DNA of 47,926 nucleotides, taken from the NCBI GenBank assembly GCA_030681555.1, contig JAUXRW010000076.1:1-47926 (forward strand), written 5' to 3'. This DNA is from Acidimicrobiales bacterium. Lineage in GTDB: Bacteria > Actinomycetota > Acidimicrobiia > Acidimicrobiales > VFJN01. The position numbers were made by a program, and so were the translations under genes. This document shows, piece by piece, positions 8,515 to 16,876 of this stretch. Under the pieces are notes generated by a model. It saw only the letters and a list, made by a program, of their open reading frames with translations, made no database searches and was not told the origin of the DNA. Every line of letters begins with the position of its first letter. Within the stretch, counting starts at the first letter, position 1.

Positions 8515-10521
8515 ATGAGCCCCGAGGGTCTGCCGCCTCCCCCTCCCCCGCCCTCGCGCGATCCGCGCCGGGGTGGCCGCTCGTTCCGGACCGAGCAGGG
8601 CATGCCGAAGTGGGGCCTCTGGGCGCTGCTCGGCCTCACGCTGATGATCGTCGTGCTCCCGAGCCTGCTGTCTCCCACCGGCTCGGAGAAGATCTCCTAC
8701 TCCGAGTTCATGTCGCAGGTGCGGGCCGGCGACGTCGAGTCGATCGAGGTCGACAACACCAACGGCTCCATCGAGGGCGACCTGGACAACGGCGAGGACT
8801 TCCGCACCACCGGCCCGCTCGACGGGGGGCTCCCCGAGGCCGATCAGCGGGCCCTCGAGGAGCAGGGCGTGAAGGTCAAGTACAAGACGCCCACGCCCGG
8901 CTTCCTGAGCAGCATCCTGCCCTTCCTCATCCCCGTGGCGATCTTCGTCGCCTTCTTCTGGTTCATGCAGCGCCGGGCCCAGAGCCAGATGGGCGGGATC
9001 ATGTCGATCGGCCGCTCACGGGCGAAGACCTACTCCACGGAGCGCCCGGGCACGACGTTCGCCGACGTGGCGGGCTACGACGGGGTCAAGCAGGACATCA
9101 AAGAGGTCGTCGACTTCCTCAAGACGCCGGAGCGCTTCCGCGAGATCGGGGCCCGCATCCCGAAGGGCGTGCTGCTCGTCGGGCCCCCGGGCACGGGCAA
9201 GACCCTCATCGCCCGAGCCGTCGCCGGTGAGGCTGGCGTGCCCTTCCTCTCCGTCACCGGGTCGGATTTCATGGAGATGTTCGTGGGCGTCGGCGCCAGC
9301 CGCGTGCGCGACCTGTTCCAGAGCGCCCGCAAGCTGGGCAAGGCGATCATCTTCGTGGACGAGATCGACTCGATCGGCCGCAAGCGGGGTGCCGGCCTCG
9401 GCGGTGGCCACGACGAGCGCGAGCAGACCCTCAACCAGATGCTGTCGGAGATGGACGGCTTCGAGGCTACCGAGGGCATCGTCATGATCGCCGCCACCAA
9501 CCGGCCCGACATCCTCGACCCCGCGCTCCTCCGCCCCGGCCGGTTCGACCGGCAGGTCGTGGTGCCGCTCCCCGAGGCGAGCGAGCGCCAGGCGATCCTG
9601 CGGGTCCACTCGAAGTCGAAGCGGCTGTCCCCGGACGTCGACCTCGAGGTGGTCGCTCGCGGCACGCCCGGCATGTCCGGTGCCGACCTCGCCAACCTCG
9701 TCAACGAGGCGGCCCTCTTCGCCGTGCGGGCAGGCGAGCAGGAGATCTTCATGCGCCATTTCGAGATGGCGCGGGACCGGGTGCTCATGGGCCAGCGGCG
9801 CGAGTCGATGGCGCTGGCCGACAAGGAGAAGGAGGCGATCGCCTACCACGAGGCCGGGCACGCTGTCGCCGCTGCGGTCCTCCCGAACGCGGACCCCGTC
9901 CACAAGGTCACCATCCTCCCGATCGGCATGGCCCTCGGCGTCACCCAGCAGCTCCCCGTCGACGAGAAGCACCTGTACCGGCAGGACTACATCGAGGACA
10001 GCCTCGTGGTCCGCATGGGCGGCCGCATCGCCGAGGACCTCGTGTTCGGCGTGATCTCCACCGGTGCCAACAACGACCTCGTCGGCTCCACGGAGCTGGC
10101 CCGCAAGATGGTGCGGGAGTGGGGCATGTCGGAGCGGGTGGGCCCGATGGCCTGGGGTTCCCAGGGCGCCGTCTTCCTCGGCGACGACCTCATGCACACG
10201 CGGGACTACTCCGACGAGACGGCCCGCGTCATCGACGAAGAGGTGGAGCGGATCCTGCGCACGCAGGAGGACCGCTGCCGGGTGGTGCTCAAGGAGCAGC
10301 GCAACGGCCTCGACCTCGTCGCGCGTTCGCTGCTCGAGCACGAGACGATCGACGGCAGCGAGGTCTACCGCCTCGTGGCGCTGGGACGGGAGGGCCGCAC
10401 CGCCGTCGAGGAGTTCGGCGAGTGGCGGGCGCAGGACGGACGGGGCGAAGGCTCAGGCCGCCTGGCAGACGAGGCCGCGGTCACCCACGCCAGCGCCGAG
10501 ACGCCCCGCCCCCGTCACTAG
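8515..10521 (+). CDS. ftsH: ATP-dependent zinc metalloprotease FtsH
   Basis: This 668-residue membrane AAA+ protease degrades misfolded or short-lived membrane and cytosolic proteins. A Pro-rich cytosolic start is followed by a membrane helix (about 30-50), an extracytoplasmic segment (50-140), and a second helix (about 140-165). The AAA module has Walker A GPPGTGKT (223-230), Walker B FVDEID (280-285) and the second region of homology ending in RPGRFDRQ. The protease has zinc motif HEAGH (445-449) and a downstream GANND segment. The start at 8515 gives normal family length; an upstream in-frame extension overlaps the divergent promoter region and is rejected. It ends on CTAG shared with the convergent thioredoxin-like gene. 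Confidence 0.97.
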   Translation: MSPEGLPPPPPPPSRDPRRGGRSFRTEQGMPKWGLWALLGLTLMIVVLPSLLSPTGSEKISYSEFMSQVRAGDVESIEVDNTNGSIEGDLDNGEDFRTTGPLDGGLPEADQRALEEQGVKVKYKTPTPGFLSSILPFLIPVAIFVAFFWFMQRRAQSQMGGIMSIGRSRAKTYSTERPGTTFADVAGYDGVKQDIKEVVDFLKTPERFREIGARIPKGVLLVGPPGTGKTLIARAVAGEAGVPFLSVTGSDFMEMFVGVGASRVRDLFQSARKLGKAIIFVDEIDSIGRKRGAGLGGGHDEREQTLNQMLSEMDGFEATEGIVMIAATNRPDILDPALLRPGRFDRQVVVPLPEASERQAILRVHSKSKRLSPDVDLEVVARGTPGMSGADLANLVNEAALFAVRAGEQEIFMRHFEMARDRVLMGQRRESMALADKEKEAIAYHEAGHAVAAAVLPNADPVHKVTILPIGMALGVTQQLPVDEKHLYRQDYIEDSLVVRMGGRIAEDLVFGVISTGANNDLVGSTELARKMVREWGMSERVGPMAWGSQGAVFLGDDLMHTRDYSDETARVIDEEVERILRTQEDRCRVVLKEQRNGLDLVARSLLEHETIDGSEVYRLVALGREGRTAVEEFGEWRAQDGRGEGSGRLADEAAVTHASAETPRPRH

Positions 10522-10979
10522 CCGTCGTCCCCGCTGTGCGGGGCGCACGACCCGGGCGTCGACCCCGGCTCCCGCGCCTCGGCGACGGCGGCCCACAGGT
10601 CGGTCGCCGTGACCGGACCCAGGAAGCTCTGCTGCACCACGCCTCCGGCATCGACGACCAACGTCGTCGGTACGGCGTCGATCCCGTAGCGGTCGTGGAG
10701 TCCCTTCTGGCGGGCGACCTCGACATCCACGACGGCCACCGAGGCGCTCTCGAGGTGGCGGGCGCGGTCCCAGACGCCCGCGCAGCTGTCGCAGGTCGCC
10801 GAGCTGAAGACGACGACGAGCCAGGGCGCGTCCGGCCGGGGGAAGTCGTGGCGGTCGACCTGAGCCGGCACCGCGTAGCCGGTGCGCACCGGGGCGTCAG
10901 GCTGGCGCCGCCGCTGGAGCCATGCCGCGAACAGGAGCACGACGGCGGCCAGGGCCAGCGCGGTGAGGGCTCGTTCCAC
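10518..10979 (-). CDS. Membrane-anchored thioredoxin-like protein
   Basis: The 153-residue product starts with a single hydrophobic helix (about residues 5-22) and continues as a thioredoxin-fold domain outside the membrane. The active site is CDSC (63-66) and the cis-proline loop is VPTTLVV near residue 106. It probably reduces or oxidises disulfides of exported proteins; whether it acts in cytochrome maturation or another pathway cannot be told. GTG 10979 is preferred because it puts the helix at the very N-terminus; a form from 11054 adds 25 charged residues. Its TAG stop and the ftsH TAG stop share the same palindromic CTAG. Confidence 0.8.
   Translation of the reverse strand: MERALTALALAAVVLLFAAWLQRRRQPDAPVRTGYAVPAQVDRHDFPRPDAPWLVVVFSSATCDSCAGVWDRARHLESASVAVVDVEVARQKGLHDRYGIDAVPTTLVVDAGGVVQQSFLGPVTATDLWAAVAEAREPGSTPGSCAPHSGDDG
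10529..10543. terminator. Hairpin at the ftsH/thioredoxin convergence
   Basis: CCCCGC-TGT-GCGGGG forms a six-pair stem eight bases after the ftsH stop, inside the last codons of the thioredoxin-like gene. There is no T tract; it may end ftsH transcription weakly. Confidence 0.35.
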
Positions 10980-11051
10980 GCCCCGAGCATGCCCGGCGGC
11001 GTCGCAGGCCGACCACCTCCGCGTCCACCGGGAGGACATGCACGGATCGTG

Positions 11052-11057
11052 CACAAT
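11052..11057 (+). promoter_or_regulatory. Candidate -10 box (CACAAT) for the MFS gene
   Basis: CACAAT is followed by eight bases and the ATG at 11066. The same hexamer lies ten bases before the mini-ORF in front of rmlA. The first base departs from TANNNT. Confidence 0.35.
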
Positions 11058-11065
11058 GTGTGCTC

Positions 11066-12697
11066 ATGTCCGCCCCGACCACCGACCCGCCCTCCGTCAC
11101 GCTGGCGCGCAAGGGGCCCGTGAGCGTCCTGCTCACCGAACCGATGTGGGTCCTGGGCCTCGTCATCCTCGTGGACGAGATGGACAAGAACATCGTGCGG
11201 GGACTCATCACGCCGCTGAAGGAGGAGTTCGGTGTCGGCGACCTCGGCATCAGCGTCCTGCTCTCCCTGGCCCTGCTCTTCAACGGGCTCATCACGGTGC
11301 CGGCCGGCTACCTGGCGGACCGCTGGAAGCGGAACCGGGCGATCGGCCACACCGTCATCGGCTGGTCGGCCCTGACTGCGGCCGGCGCGGCGTCCGTGAA
11401 CTTCCCGATGCTCGTCGGGCTCCGGTCCGCCCTCGGCTTCGGCCAGGCCATCACCGAACCCTCGGCGGCGTCGCTGATCGGGGACTACTACCCGACCGAC
11501 CAACGGGGGAAGGCCTTCTCGATCCAGCAGATGATGCTCTTCGTCGGCGCAGGGCTGGGCATCGGCGTCGGCGGAGCCATCGGCGCCACCCTGGGCTGGC
11601 GCTGGGCCCTGATCATCATGGCCCTGCCCGGGGCGCTCGTGGCGATCCTGGCCTACCGCTTGCAGGAGCCGAAGCGCGGGGCGGCCGACATGATGGCGGC
11701 CATCGGAGCCGGCCCGGCCGAGCCCGACGAGGATCCAGAGCTGTTCGAGGACGGGTTCCGCCAGTTCTGCCGGGACATGTGGGACAGCCTGAAGGCCGAC
11801 GTCCGCACCATCCTGTCGATCCGCACGATGAAGTACGCGCTGATCGGCGTGGCGGCCATCCTCTTCACGATCACCGCGGTGGCCGCCTGGCTCCCCCAGT
11901 TCTACGAGCGCCAGCTCGGGGTGAAGCCCGGGGTGGGCGAGGCCTGGGTGGGCCTCGTGGCCATGGCCGGCGTCCCGGGCGTGCTGCTCGGCGGACGGGC
12001 GGCCGACCGGTGGGCCCCCCGCATGCAGGGCGGGCGGCTCGCCCTCCCGGCCATCTGCTTGTTCGTCGGGCTCACGATCTTCAACATCGGGTACTTGCTC
12101 GAGCCGACCGCTCCCGCCGGGGTCGTCGCGGAGCAGAAAACGGCCGACCTGCGGGCCGACGAGGCCGAGGCCGCGGTGGAGCGCTTGGAGGACACCGGCG
12201 CCGGCGAGGCCGCCGTCGACCGCGCCGACGAGGCCGCAGAGGACGCGCGCGAGGAGGCCCACGACGTCGGCCGCAAGGCCCTCGGGTACGACTCCACGAT
12301 CTTCCTCGCCGTGGTGGCCTGCCAGGTCGTCGGGTTCGGGATCGTGGCCATGTCGATCCCCGGGCTCCGGGCGGGGCTGACAGATGCCGTCCCCGCCCAC
12401 CTGCGAGGCACCGGGTTCGGCGCCTTCAACCTGGCCGCAGTGGTGTTCGGGCAGGCGGCCGCCCCCTTCGTCGTCGGCGGCCTCTCAGCGGCGTTCGACG
12501 AAAATCTCCGGACGGCGCTCCTCCTGGTGAGCCCGGTCTCGCTGGTGGGCGCCCTGGTGCTCTTCCGGGCTCGCAGGTACCTCGACGAGGACACCACCAA
12601 GATCATGATGGCCGTGCTACAGGCGATGCAGTACGAGCAGGTCCGTCACGCCGAGCGCGCCGCCCAGCACGAGTCGCCGCCGCCGCAGACGAGCTGA
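11066..12697 (+). CDS. MFS transporter with charged coiled-coil insert
   Basis: This 543-residue major facilitator transporter has two bundles of membrane helices. The loop after helix 2 reads YLADRWKRNRAIG, the usual MFS signature, and a second copy (GGRAADRWAPR) lies near residue 312. Substrate is unknown; Spinster-like exporters have this look. A segment of about 60 residues (345-405), rich in Ala, Glu, Asp and Arg, interrupts the second bundle and probably forms a coiled coil. The C-terminal tail carries DEDTTKIMMAVLQAMQ, which recurs in a remnant at 14121-14237. ATG 11066 is used in place of a GTG two codons earlier because it fits the promoter spacing. Confidence 0.88.
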   Translation: MSAPTTDPPSVTLARKGPVSVLLTEPMWVLGLVILVDEMDKNIVRGLITPLKEEFGVGDLGISVLLSLALLFNGLITVPAGYLADRWKRNRAIGHTVIGWSALTAAGAASVNFPMLVGLRSALGFGQAITEPSAASLIGDYYPTDQRGKAFSIQQMMLFVGAGLGIGVGGAIGATLGWRWALIIMALPGALVAILAYRLQEPKRGAADMMAAIGAGPAEPDEDPELFEDGFRQFCRDMWDSLKADVRTILSIRTMKYALIGVAAILFTITAVAAWLPQFYERQLGVKPGVGEAWVGLVAMAGVPGVLLGGRAADRWAPRMQGGRLALPAICLFVGLTIFNIGYLLEPTAPAGVVAEQKTADLRADEAEAAVERLEDTGAGEAAVDRADEAAEDAREEAHDVGRKALGYDSTIFLAVVACQVVGFGIVAMSIPGLRAGLTDAVPAHLRGTGFGAFNLAAVVFGQAAAPFVVGGLSAAFDENLRTALLLVSPVSLVGALVLFRARRYLDEDTTKIMMAVLQAMQYEQVRHAERAAQHESPPPQTS

Positions 12698-12856
12698 GCG
12701 CTCGTTCTGTGCTGCCTGTGGTGCGACTACCCTCGGCACAACGATACGGCGGCGGGTTCGGCCGGGCCCGGCGCCATTCGCCCGATCGCACGGGAAACGC
12801 ATGGCCGCCGAGAGGCTTAGCAGCCGAGCATCGCTCCACTACGCTCGATCGGCACA

Positions 12857-13582
12857 ATGAACAGCGCTCGCACGACCCGGCTTGCCGTGCTACGACGACC
12901 CGTCCGTCGGCTGCTCGACCGGACCCATTTCCGCACGCCCGTCGCTGCTATGCGCCGGATGTGGACCGCCTACGGATTGGTCGAATCCGGACGGACGGGC
13001 ACACCGTCGGACATCTGCGGGCGCCCGCTCCCCTGGTACACCTACCCGGCCATCGAGTACCTCGCGGGTCTCGACTTCCGGTCGAGCCATGTCTTGGAGT
13101 TCGGTGCAGGCAACTCGACGCTGTGGTGGAGCGCACGCGCCAAGCAGGTCACGTCGGTTGAGGTCGACCCAAACTGGTTCGAGTCGATCCGGGCCAGGGT
13201 GGACCCCGCAAATACGAGCATCTACCTGGCGACGTCTGAGGCGGAGTTCTTCGCTCCCGCCGCGGAGCGCGGGCCGTTCGACGTGATCGTGATCGACTGT
13301 CTATGGCGACCCGAAAGCGTCGACGTGAGCGTCACGAACCTCGCTCCCGGCGGCATGATCATTCTGGACAACTCGGATTGGCTGCCAGCCACGCACCGTG
13401 ATCTGCGCAGCAAAGGACTGATCGAGGTGAACTTTCACGGCCTGGGGCCGGCGGTTCCGCACGCCTGGACGACGTCGATCTTCATGACCCGGGATGCCGA
13501 TTTCTGGACCGGCACAAATCCGCCCACTCCGATCGCGGGGGGCCCGAGCCCGTGGCCGGGCTCGTACCAGGGCGAGATCTAG
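12857..13582 (+). CDS. SAM-dependent methyltransferase-like protein
   Basis: The 241-residue product looks like a class I methyltransferase. The SAM-binding glycine motif is VLEFGAGNSTLWW (about residues 79-91), followed by the acidic strand end VTSVEVDPNWFE near 100 and a motif IV-like DVIVIDCLWRPE near 142; GGMIILDNSDW follows at about 163. The substrate cannot be told; some relatives act on sugars or lipids. The ATG at 12857 has no ribosome-binding site, and TACGCT lies 11 bases upstream. Base composition is visibly less GC-rich than neighbours, and a transposase remnant follows directly, so acquisition by transfer is likely. Confidence 0.75.
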   Translation: MNSARTTRLAVLRRPVRRLLDRTHFRTPVAAMRRMWTAYGLVESGRTGTPSDICGRPLPWYTYPAIEYLAGLDFRSSHVLEFGAGNSTLWWSARAKQVTSVEVDPNWFESIRARVDPANTSIYLATSEAEFFAPAAERGPFDVIVIDCLWRPESVDVSVTNLAPGGMIILDNSDWLPATHRDLRSKGLIEVNFHGLGPAVPHAWTTSIFMTRDADFWTGTNPPTPIAGGPSPWPGSYQGEI

Positions 13583-13703
13583 GCGCGCACCTCCGAGAGA
13601 AGCCCACAACGCTTTCCGAGGGACTGGACATGACCTGAAGGGTTCAGAAACTCACGGCCAATACCTTGACCAGCCACGACGGGCCCGGCGAGGCTGCCTC
13701 GCT

Positions 13704-14110
13704 GTGGCGCTCTCGTTCCTCTACCGCCTTGTTCACCGCGCCTTCGGGTTCGCCAGACTTCTCCCTACGGACGGCTTCGCCAAGGATGCAGAGGTTCTGG
13801 TGCTGCGCCACCAGCTCGCAGTCCTCCGTCGCCAGCTCGCACGGCCCCGCTTCACCTGGTCTGACCGGGCGCTCATCGCTCTGCTCGCGGACCTCGTTCC
13901 GCGCGAGAGGTGGACGGCGTTCCTTGTCACCCCGAAGACGATCCTCGATTGGCACCGTCGTCTCGTTCGCCGACACTGGACCTACCCGCACCGGCGCGTT
14001 GGACGACCACCACGTGATGCCGAGACAGTCCAACTCATCGTGCGACTCGCCCGGGAGAACCGGACCTGGGCTACCTACGCATTGTCGGTGAGATGAAGAA
14101 GCTGGGCGTA
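13704..14110 (+). pseudogene. Truncated, frameshifted integrase-type transposase
   Basis: About 135 codons match the N-terminal half of actinobacterial transposases with an integrase core (IS3/IS481-like). The landmarks are LRHQLAVLRRQLARP, FLVTPKTILDWHRRLV and RRHWTYPHRRVGRPP, followed by LARENRTW. Near 14070 one base is missing: the next family residues (GYLRIVGEMKKLGV) are encoded in the next frame up to about 14110. After that the similarity ends, so the whole DDE catalytic domain is absent. No terminal inverted repeats were recognised. It marks an old insertion followed by deletion next to the methyltransferase gene. Confidence 0.75.
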
Positions 14111-14120
14111 TTCGGACCCT

Positions 14121-14237
14121 TCACGACTGTTTGTCCTGGTTAGCGACCATTTCGTCGTGGCGTTCCTTCTCATCCTGGAGGGCCTGCAAAACGGCCATCA
14201 TGATCTTATTCATGTCCTCGTCACCCGGGTAGCTGTC
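14121..14237 (-). pseudogene. C-terminal remnant of a second MFS transporter
   Basis: The minus frame ending in TGA at 14121 reads DEDMNKIMMAVLQALQ followed by a charged tail and stop. The intact MFS protein at 11066-12697 ends with DEDTTKIMMAVLQAMQ and a similar charged tail. The DNA is only about two-thirds identical, so this is an old paralog or an ortholog from elsewhere, in inverted orientation. Upstream of the match the frame stays open but shows no membrane helices, so the body of the gene has been lost. Confidence 0.55.
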
Positions 14238-14290
14238 CTGGTCAGGGGTCTGCAATGCTCGGCCGTGCCCGCTACGTGCCCCTCGCTCTC

Positions 14291-14374
14291 CTACGCGAGA
14301 GCCGTGAGGACTTCGAGTCCGGGGACGTTCGTGAACACCCGGTCGGGTGCCACAAGCGGGAGGCCGCGAGCCTC
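14291..14374 (-). pseudogene. Possible PIN-domain (VapC-like) C-terminal fragment
   Basis: A short minus-strand frame reads ARGLPLVAPDRVFTNVPGLE and a few more residues before a TAG at 14293-14291. The pattern (small/hydrophobic strand, PLV-x-PD, then VPGLEV near the end) resembles the last 25 residues of VapC-type PIN toxins. No upstream PIN residues are found in the same frame, so the rest is missing. The match is short and could be chance. Confidence 0.25.
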
Positions 14375-14405
14375 GCCCCGAATCCCAGACGGCTCCGCCG
14401 CGGGG

Positions 14406-15050
14406 TCAGCGGGTCTCGTGGTAGTCGTCGCTGTCGGCGTTGGCCACGATGTCCTTCGCGGTGTCGACCGGGTCGTCGTCGCCCTCGGTGGCGATCGTGG
14501 CGATGGGATGGCCGGCCTGGCTCACCTCGTCCAGGCGGATGGGGTCGAGGTCGGCCAGGAGCTTGCGGAGCTCGGGCGTGTCGCGGCTCACTCGCAGCAT
14601 CGTGCCCCGGACGCCGGCGGGCGCCTGGGTGGGGCGCTGGGCCCCGAGCGCGGGCCCCGCCACCATGCCGATGGTGAAGCCGAAGGTGATGCCGACGAGG
14701 GCGAAGACGAGGAACTGGATCCAGTAGCTCCAGCCGAAGTCGATGAGGGCGAAGAAGAACGCTGCCACGATGCCGATGCCGGCGCCGACGAAGGACAGGA
14801 TGGAGAGGCCGCGGGCGCTCTCCTTCGTGTAGACGACCGCCGCGTTCGGGACGAACCACGAACGGCTGAACTCCTCGTGCATCTCGGCCCGGAGCGCAGC
14901 GACGGTGTCCGTCTCCGCGCCCACGTGGATCTCGTGCTCGGCGACCCCCGCCCGGAGCAGCGCATCCCTCGCAGCGTCGGCCGCGGCCTGGTCGGGGAGC
15001 ACGACGAGGAGCTCGCGCTCTGCCTCCGGAATGAACGTGGGGTCGGTCAC
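14406..15050 (-). CDS. Membrane protein with glycine-rich helices, function unknown
   Basis: The 214-residue protein has a soluble N-terminal domain (about 1-85) with ELLVVLPDQAAADAARDALLRAG, which looks like a ferredoxin/ACT-type alpha-beta fold. Two glycine-rich membrane helices follow (about 85-135), then a soluble tail ending DIVANADSDDYHETR. Related stress-associated membrane proteins (DUF1269/general-stress 17M style) have this plan, but the match is by style only. GTG 15050 is chosen because AGGAGG lies eight bases upstream. It follows the DUF5719 gene by 68 bases in the same direction. Confidence 0.7.
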   Translation of the reverse strand: MTDPTFIPEAERELLVVLPDQAAADAARDALLRAGVAEHEIHVGAETDTVAALRAEMHEEFSRSWFVPNAAVVYTKESARGLSILSFVGAGIGIVAAFFFALIDFGWSYWIQFLVFALVGITFGFTIGMVAGPALGAQRPTQAPAGVRGTMLRVSRDTPELRKLLADLDPIRLDEVSQAGHPIATIATEGDDDPVDTAKDIVANADSDDYHETR

Positions 15051-15118
15051 AGCGGCTGCCTCCTCGAGTCGTGCCCGCGCGCTCCTACCCGGGCGGGCGA
15101 GCCGCCAACCGGACGAGG

Positions 15119-16876
15119 TCAGCCGTCGACGGGATCGGGCACGACGGTGTCGGCGCCCAGCGGGATGCCCATCGAGTGCGAGAGTCCGTCGCCGCCTACG
15201 CGGTACAGGCCGCGCTCGGCGACCACTGCGCCGTCCGCCGTGACGACGATGGGGAGGTCCTCCCGTTCGACGTGGTCGCCGAGCCGGATGGATACCCTTC
15301 CCCCGGCCGGAAGGTCCACGTCCTGGAGCCCCTGCACGGCGAGCAGCTGGCCGCTGGCCAGACCCGTGATGCTGAAGGTGACCGGGTCGCCGATCGACAC
15401 GTTGAGGAGCGTGATGAACTCGTCCCGGGCGGGCGACGGCCCACCGCCGGGGAAGTACCAGGTCGACGCGCCGAGCGGCGAGCCGAGGGTGGCGCCGATC
15501 CCCCGCCGAGGCGACCCCTCCCCAGCTGTCACAACCCGCTCCGCGACGACAGGCACGCCGTTCAGCGACCGCACGAAGAGGCTGTGCGCCAGACCCGCCG
15601 GGACGCGCTCCTGCGCGTGGAGGTCGAGGATCGCGTAGCGGCCGCTCGGGACCGTGAGCTCGAAGGGCTCCGGCGGCTCGATCGGCGGGGTGGTCTCCTG
15701 CGTCGCCTCCTCGTCCGTGGCTTCTCCGTCGGTGGCTTCCGGGTCCGCGGCCGGCTCCTCCTCCCCCGCGACCGGGTCCTCGCCCGCAGGGGTGTCGTCG
15801 GTGGTGGCGTCGCCCGTCCCGAGCGCCGCCGCGTCGAGGCGCACCTCCACCTCCACCTCGGCCACGCCGTCGCTCGGGTTGAACACGACGATCTGCTCGG
15901 TGAGGCCTGCGCCGGTGAGCCCGTCGGGGAACATCCACGTCTCTGCGGCCGCAGGGGCGCCCAGGCCGAGGGTGATCCCCTCCCGGGCATCGGTGCCGTC
16001 GAAGGTCTGGATCCGGTCGACCACGAGCCGCCCGCCGCGCACCACGATGTCGGCGGAGACGTGCGCACGGCGCTGCACGTCTTCGTCGATGTACGCGCCC
16101 ACGACGCTTCGACCGGGGACGACGAAGCCCTGGAACCGCAGCGTGTCTCGCACGCCTTCGTCGGTGGCGAAGGCGATGTCGACCGTGGCGTCGTCCGGGA
16201 ACGGGTTCATGAACACGAGCAGCTCCCGAGCGCCTCGTTCGGTGACGCCCCACGGGAAGGCCCATCGCGACGAGGCCGTGGTGCTGCAGGGAGCCGTGGC
16301 CCGCCCGAGGTCGCTGGTGATCTCGTGCTCGACGGCGATCTCGCCGCCCTCCACCTCGACGACGGCGCCGGCAAGGGGCGACTGGACCATCTCCTGGAGG
16401 CGCATCGTGAAGCGGCCGTGCGCAGGGACCTCCACCACCCGGCTCACGGGTGGGGTCCGCTCCACGGGTGCGACGGTGCTGGTCGTCCCGGCCACCGTCG
16501 TGGTGGTCGAGGGCTGCGCCGGATCGGCCGGCGCCTGGGGGTCGACGGCGGGTGGTGCGGCCACGTCACCGGTGAGCGCGGTGATCGTGGCGGTGCGAGC
16601 CCGGTCGGTGGGGTTGGCCAGCAGGAGGGCGTGATCGCCGACCCCGTCGGACAGCGCGCTGCCGCCGGCACAGAACCAGGTGGAGGACAGGGTCGGTTCG
16701 GCACGGGCTGCCGGCATCACCACGCCGGCGACGAGGCGGCGAGGGTCGGCCCCCGGGTCGTCGCTCTCGGCCGCCTGCAGGGCGAGGCCGCCGACGATGA
16801 GGCCGACCAGCACGACGAGGGCGCTGAGACGCGCCGAGCTGCCGCCGCGCTCGGGGGGCTGCGTGGCCGCGGTCAC
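15119..16876 (-). CDS. DUF5719 family secreted/anchored protein
   Basis: The 585-residue product has an N-terminal signal-anchor helix (about 15-34) and a long extracytoplasmic part with repeated beta-rich modules. Each module has a WYF/WMFP segment: STWFCAGG near residue 70, ETWMFPDGLTG near 320 and STWYFPGGGPS near 470. Two low-complexity linkers interrupt it, one Thr-rich (near 125) and one very acidic (about 355-405). This matches actinobacterial DUF5719, regularly found after a large glycosyltransferase as here. The GTG start overlaps the stop of that gene as GTGA, so translation is probably coupled. Its molecular role is unknown; a part in surface glycan assembly is inference. Confidence 0.82.
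   Translation of the reverse strand: MTAATQPPERGGSSARLSALVVLVGLIVGGLALQAAESDDPGADPRRLVAGVVMPAARAEPTLSSTWFCAGGSALSDGVGDHALLLANPTDRARTATITALTGDVAAPPAVDPQAPADPAQPSTTTTVAGTTSTVAPVERTPPVSRVVEVPAHGRFTMRLQEMVQSPLAGAVVEVEGGEIAVEHEITSDLGRATAPCSTTASSRWAFPWGVTERGARELLVFMNPFPDDATVDIAFATDEGVRDTLRFQGFVVPGRSVVGAYIDEDVQRRAHVSADIVVRGGRLVVDRIQTFDGTDAREGITLGLGAPAAAETWMFPDGLTGAGLTEQIVVFNPSDGVAEVEVEVRLDAAALGTGDATTDDTPAGEDPVAGEEEPAADPEATDGEATDEEATQETTPPIEPPEPFELTVPSGRYAILDLHAQERVPAGLAHSLFVRSLNGVPVVAERVVTAGEGSPRRGIGATLGSPLGASTWYFPGGGPSPARDEFITLLNVSIGDPVTFSITGLASGQLLAVQGLQDVDLPAGGRVSIRLGDHVEREDLPIVVTADGAVVAERGLYRVGGDGLSHSMGIPLGADTVVPDPVDG

Larger units (their letters stand above)
13583..14405. other. Decayed intergenic region with gene fragments
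   Basis: This 820-base stretch has no intact gene. It holds a frameshifted N-terminal half of a transposase on the plus strand, then on the minus strand a tail of an MFS transporter and a possible PIN-domain tail. GC content is lower than in the flanks. The first 120 bases show nothing recognisable. Confidence 0.7.

Noticed and set aside
12724-12745. ACTACCCTCGGCACAAC resembles the promoter of the 20031 gene
   Set aside because: No start codon lies within leaderless distance and the similarity is only about 17 bases; it may be a promoter with a long leader for the methyltransferase, but nothing else supports it.
13583-14405. Intact insertion sequence or integrated element
   Set aside because: No terminal inverted repeats, target duplications or DDE domain were found; only remnants are present.
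14157-15638. 493-codon plus-strand frame beginning in the decayed region
   Set aside because: It is antisense to the membrane protein at 14406 and to DUF5719, and shows no family features.
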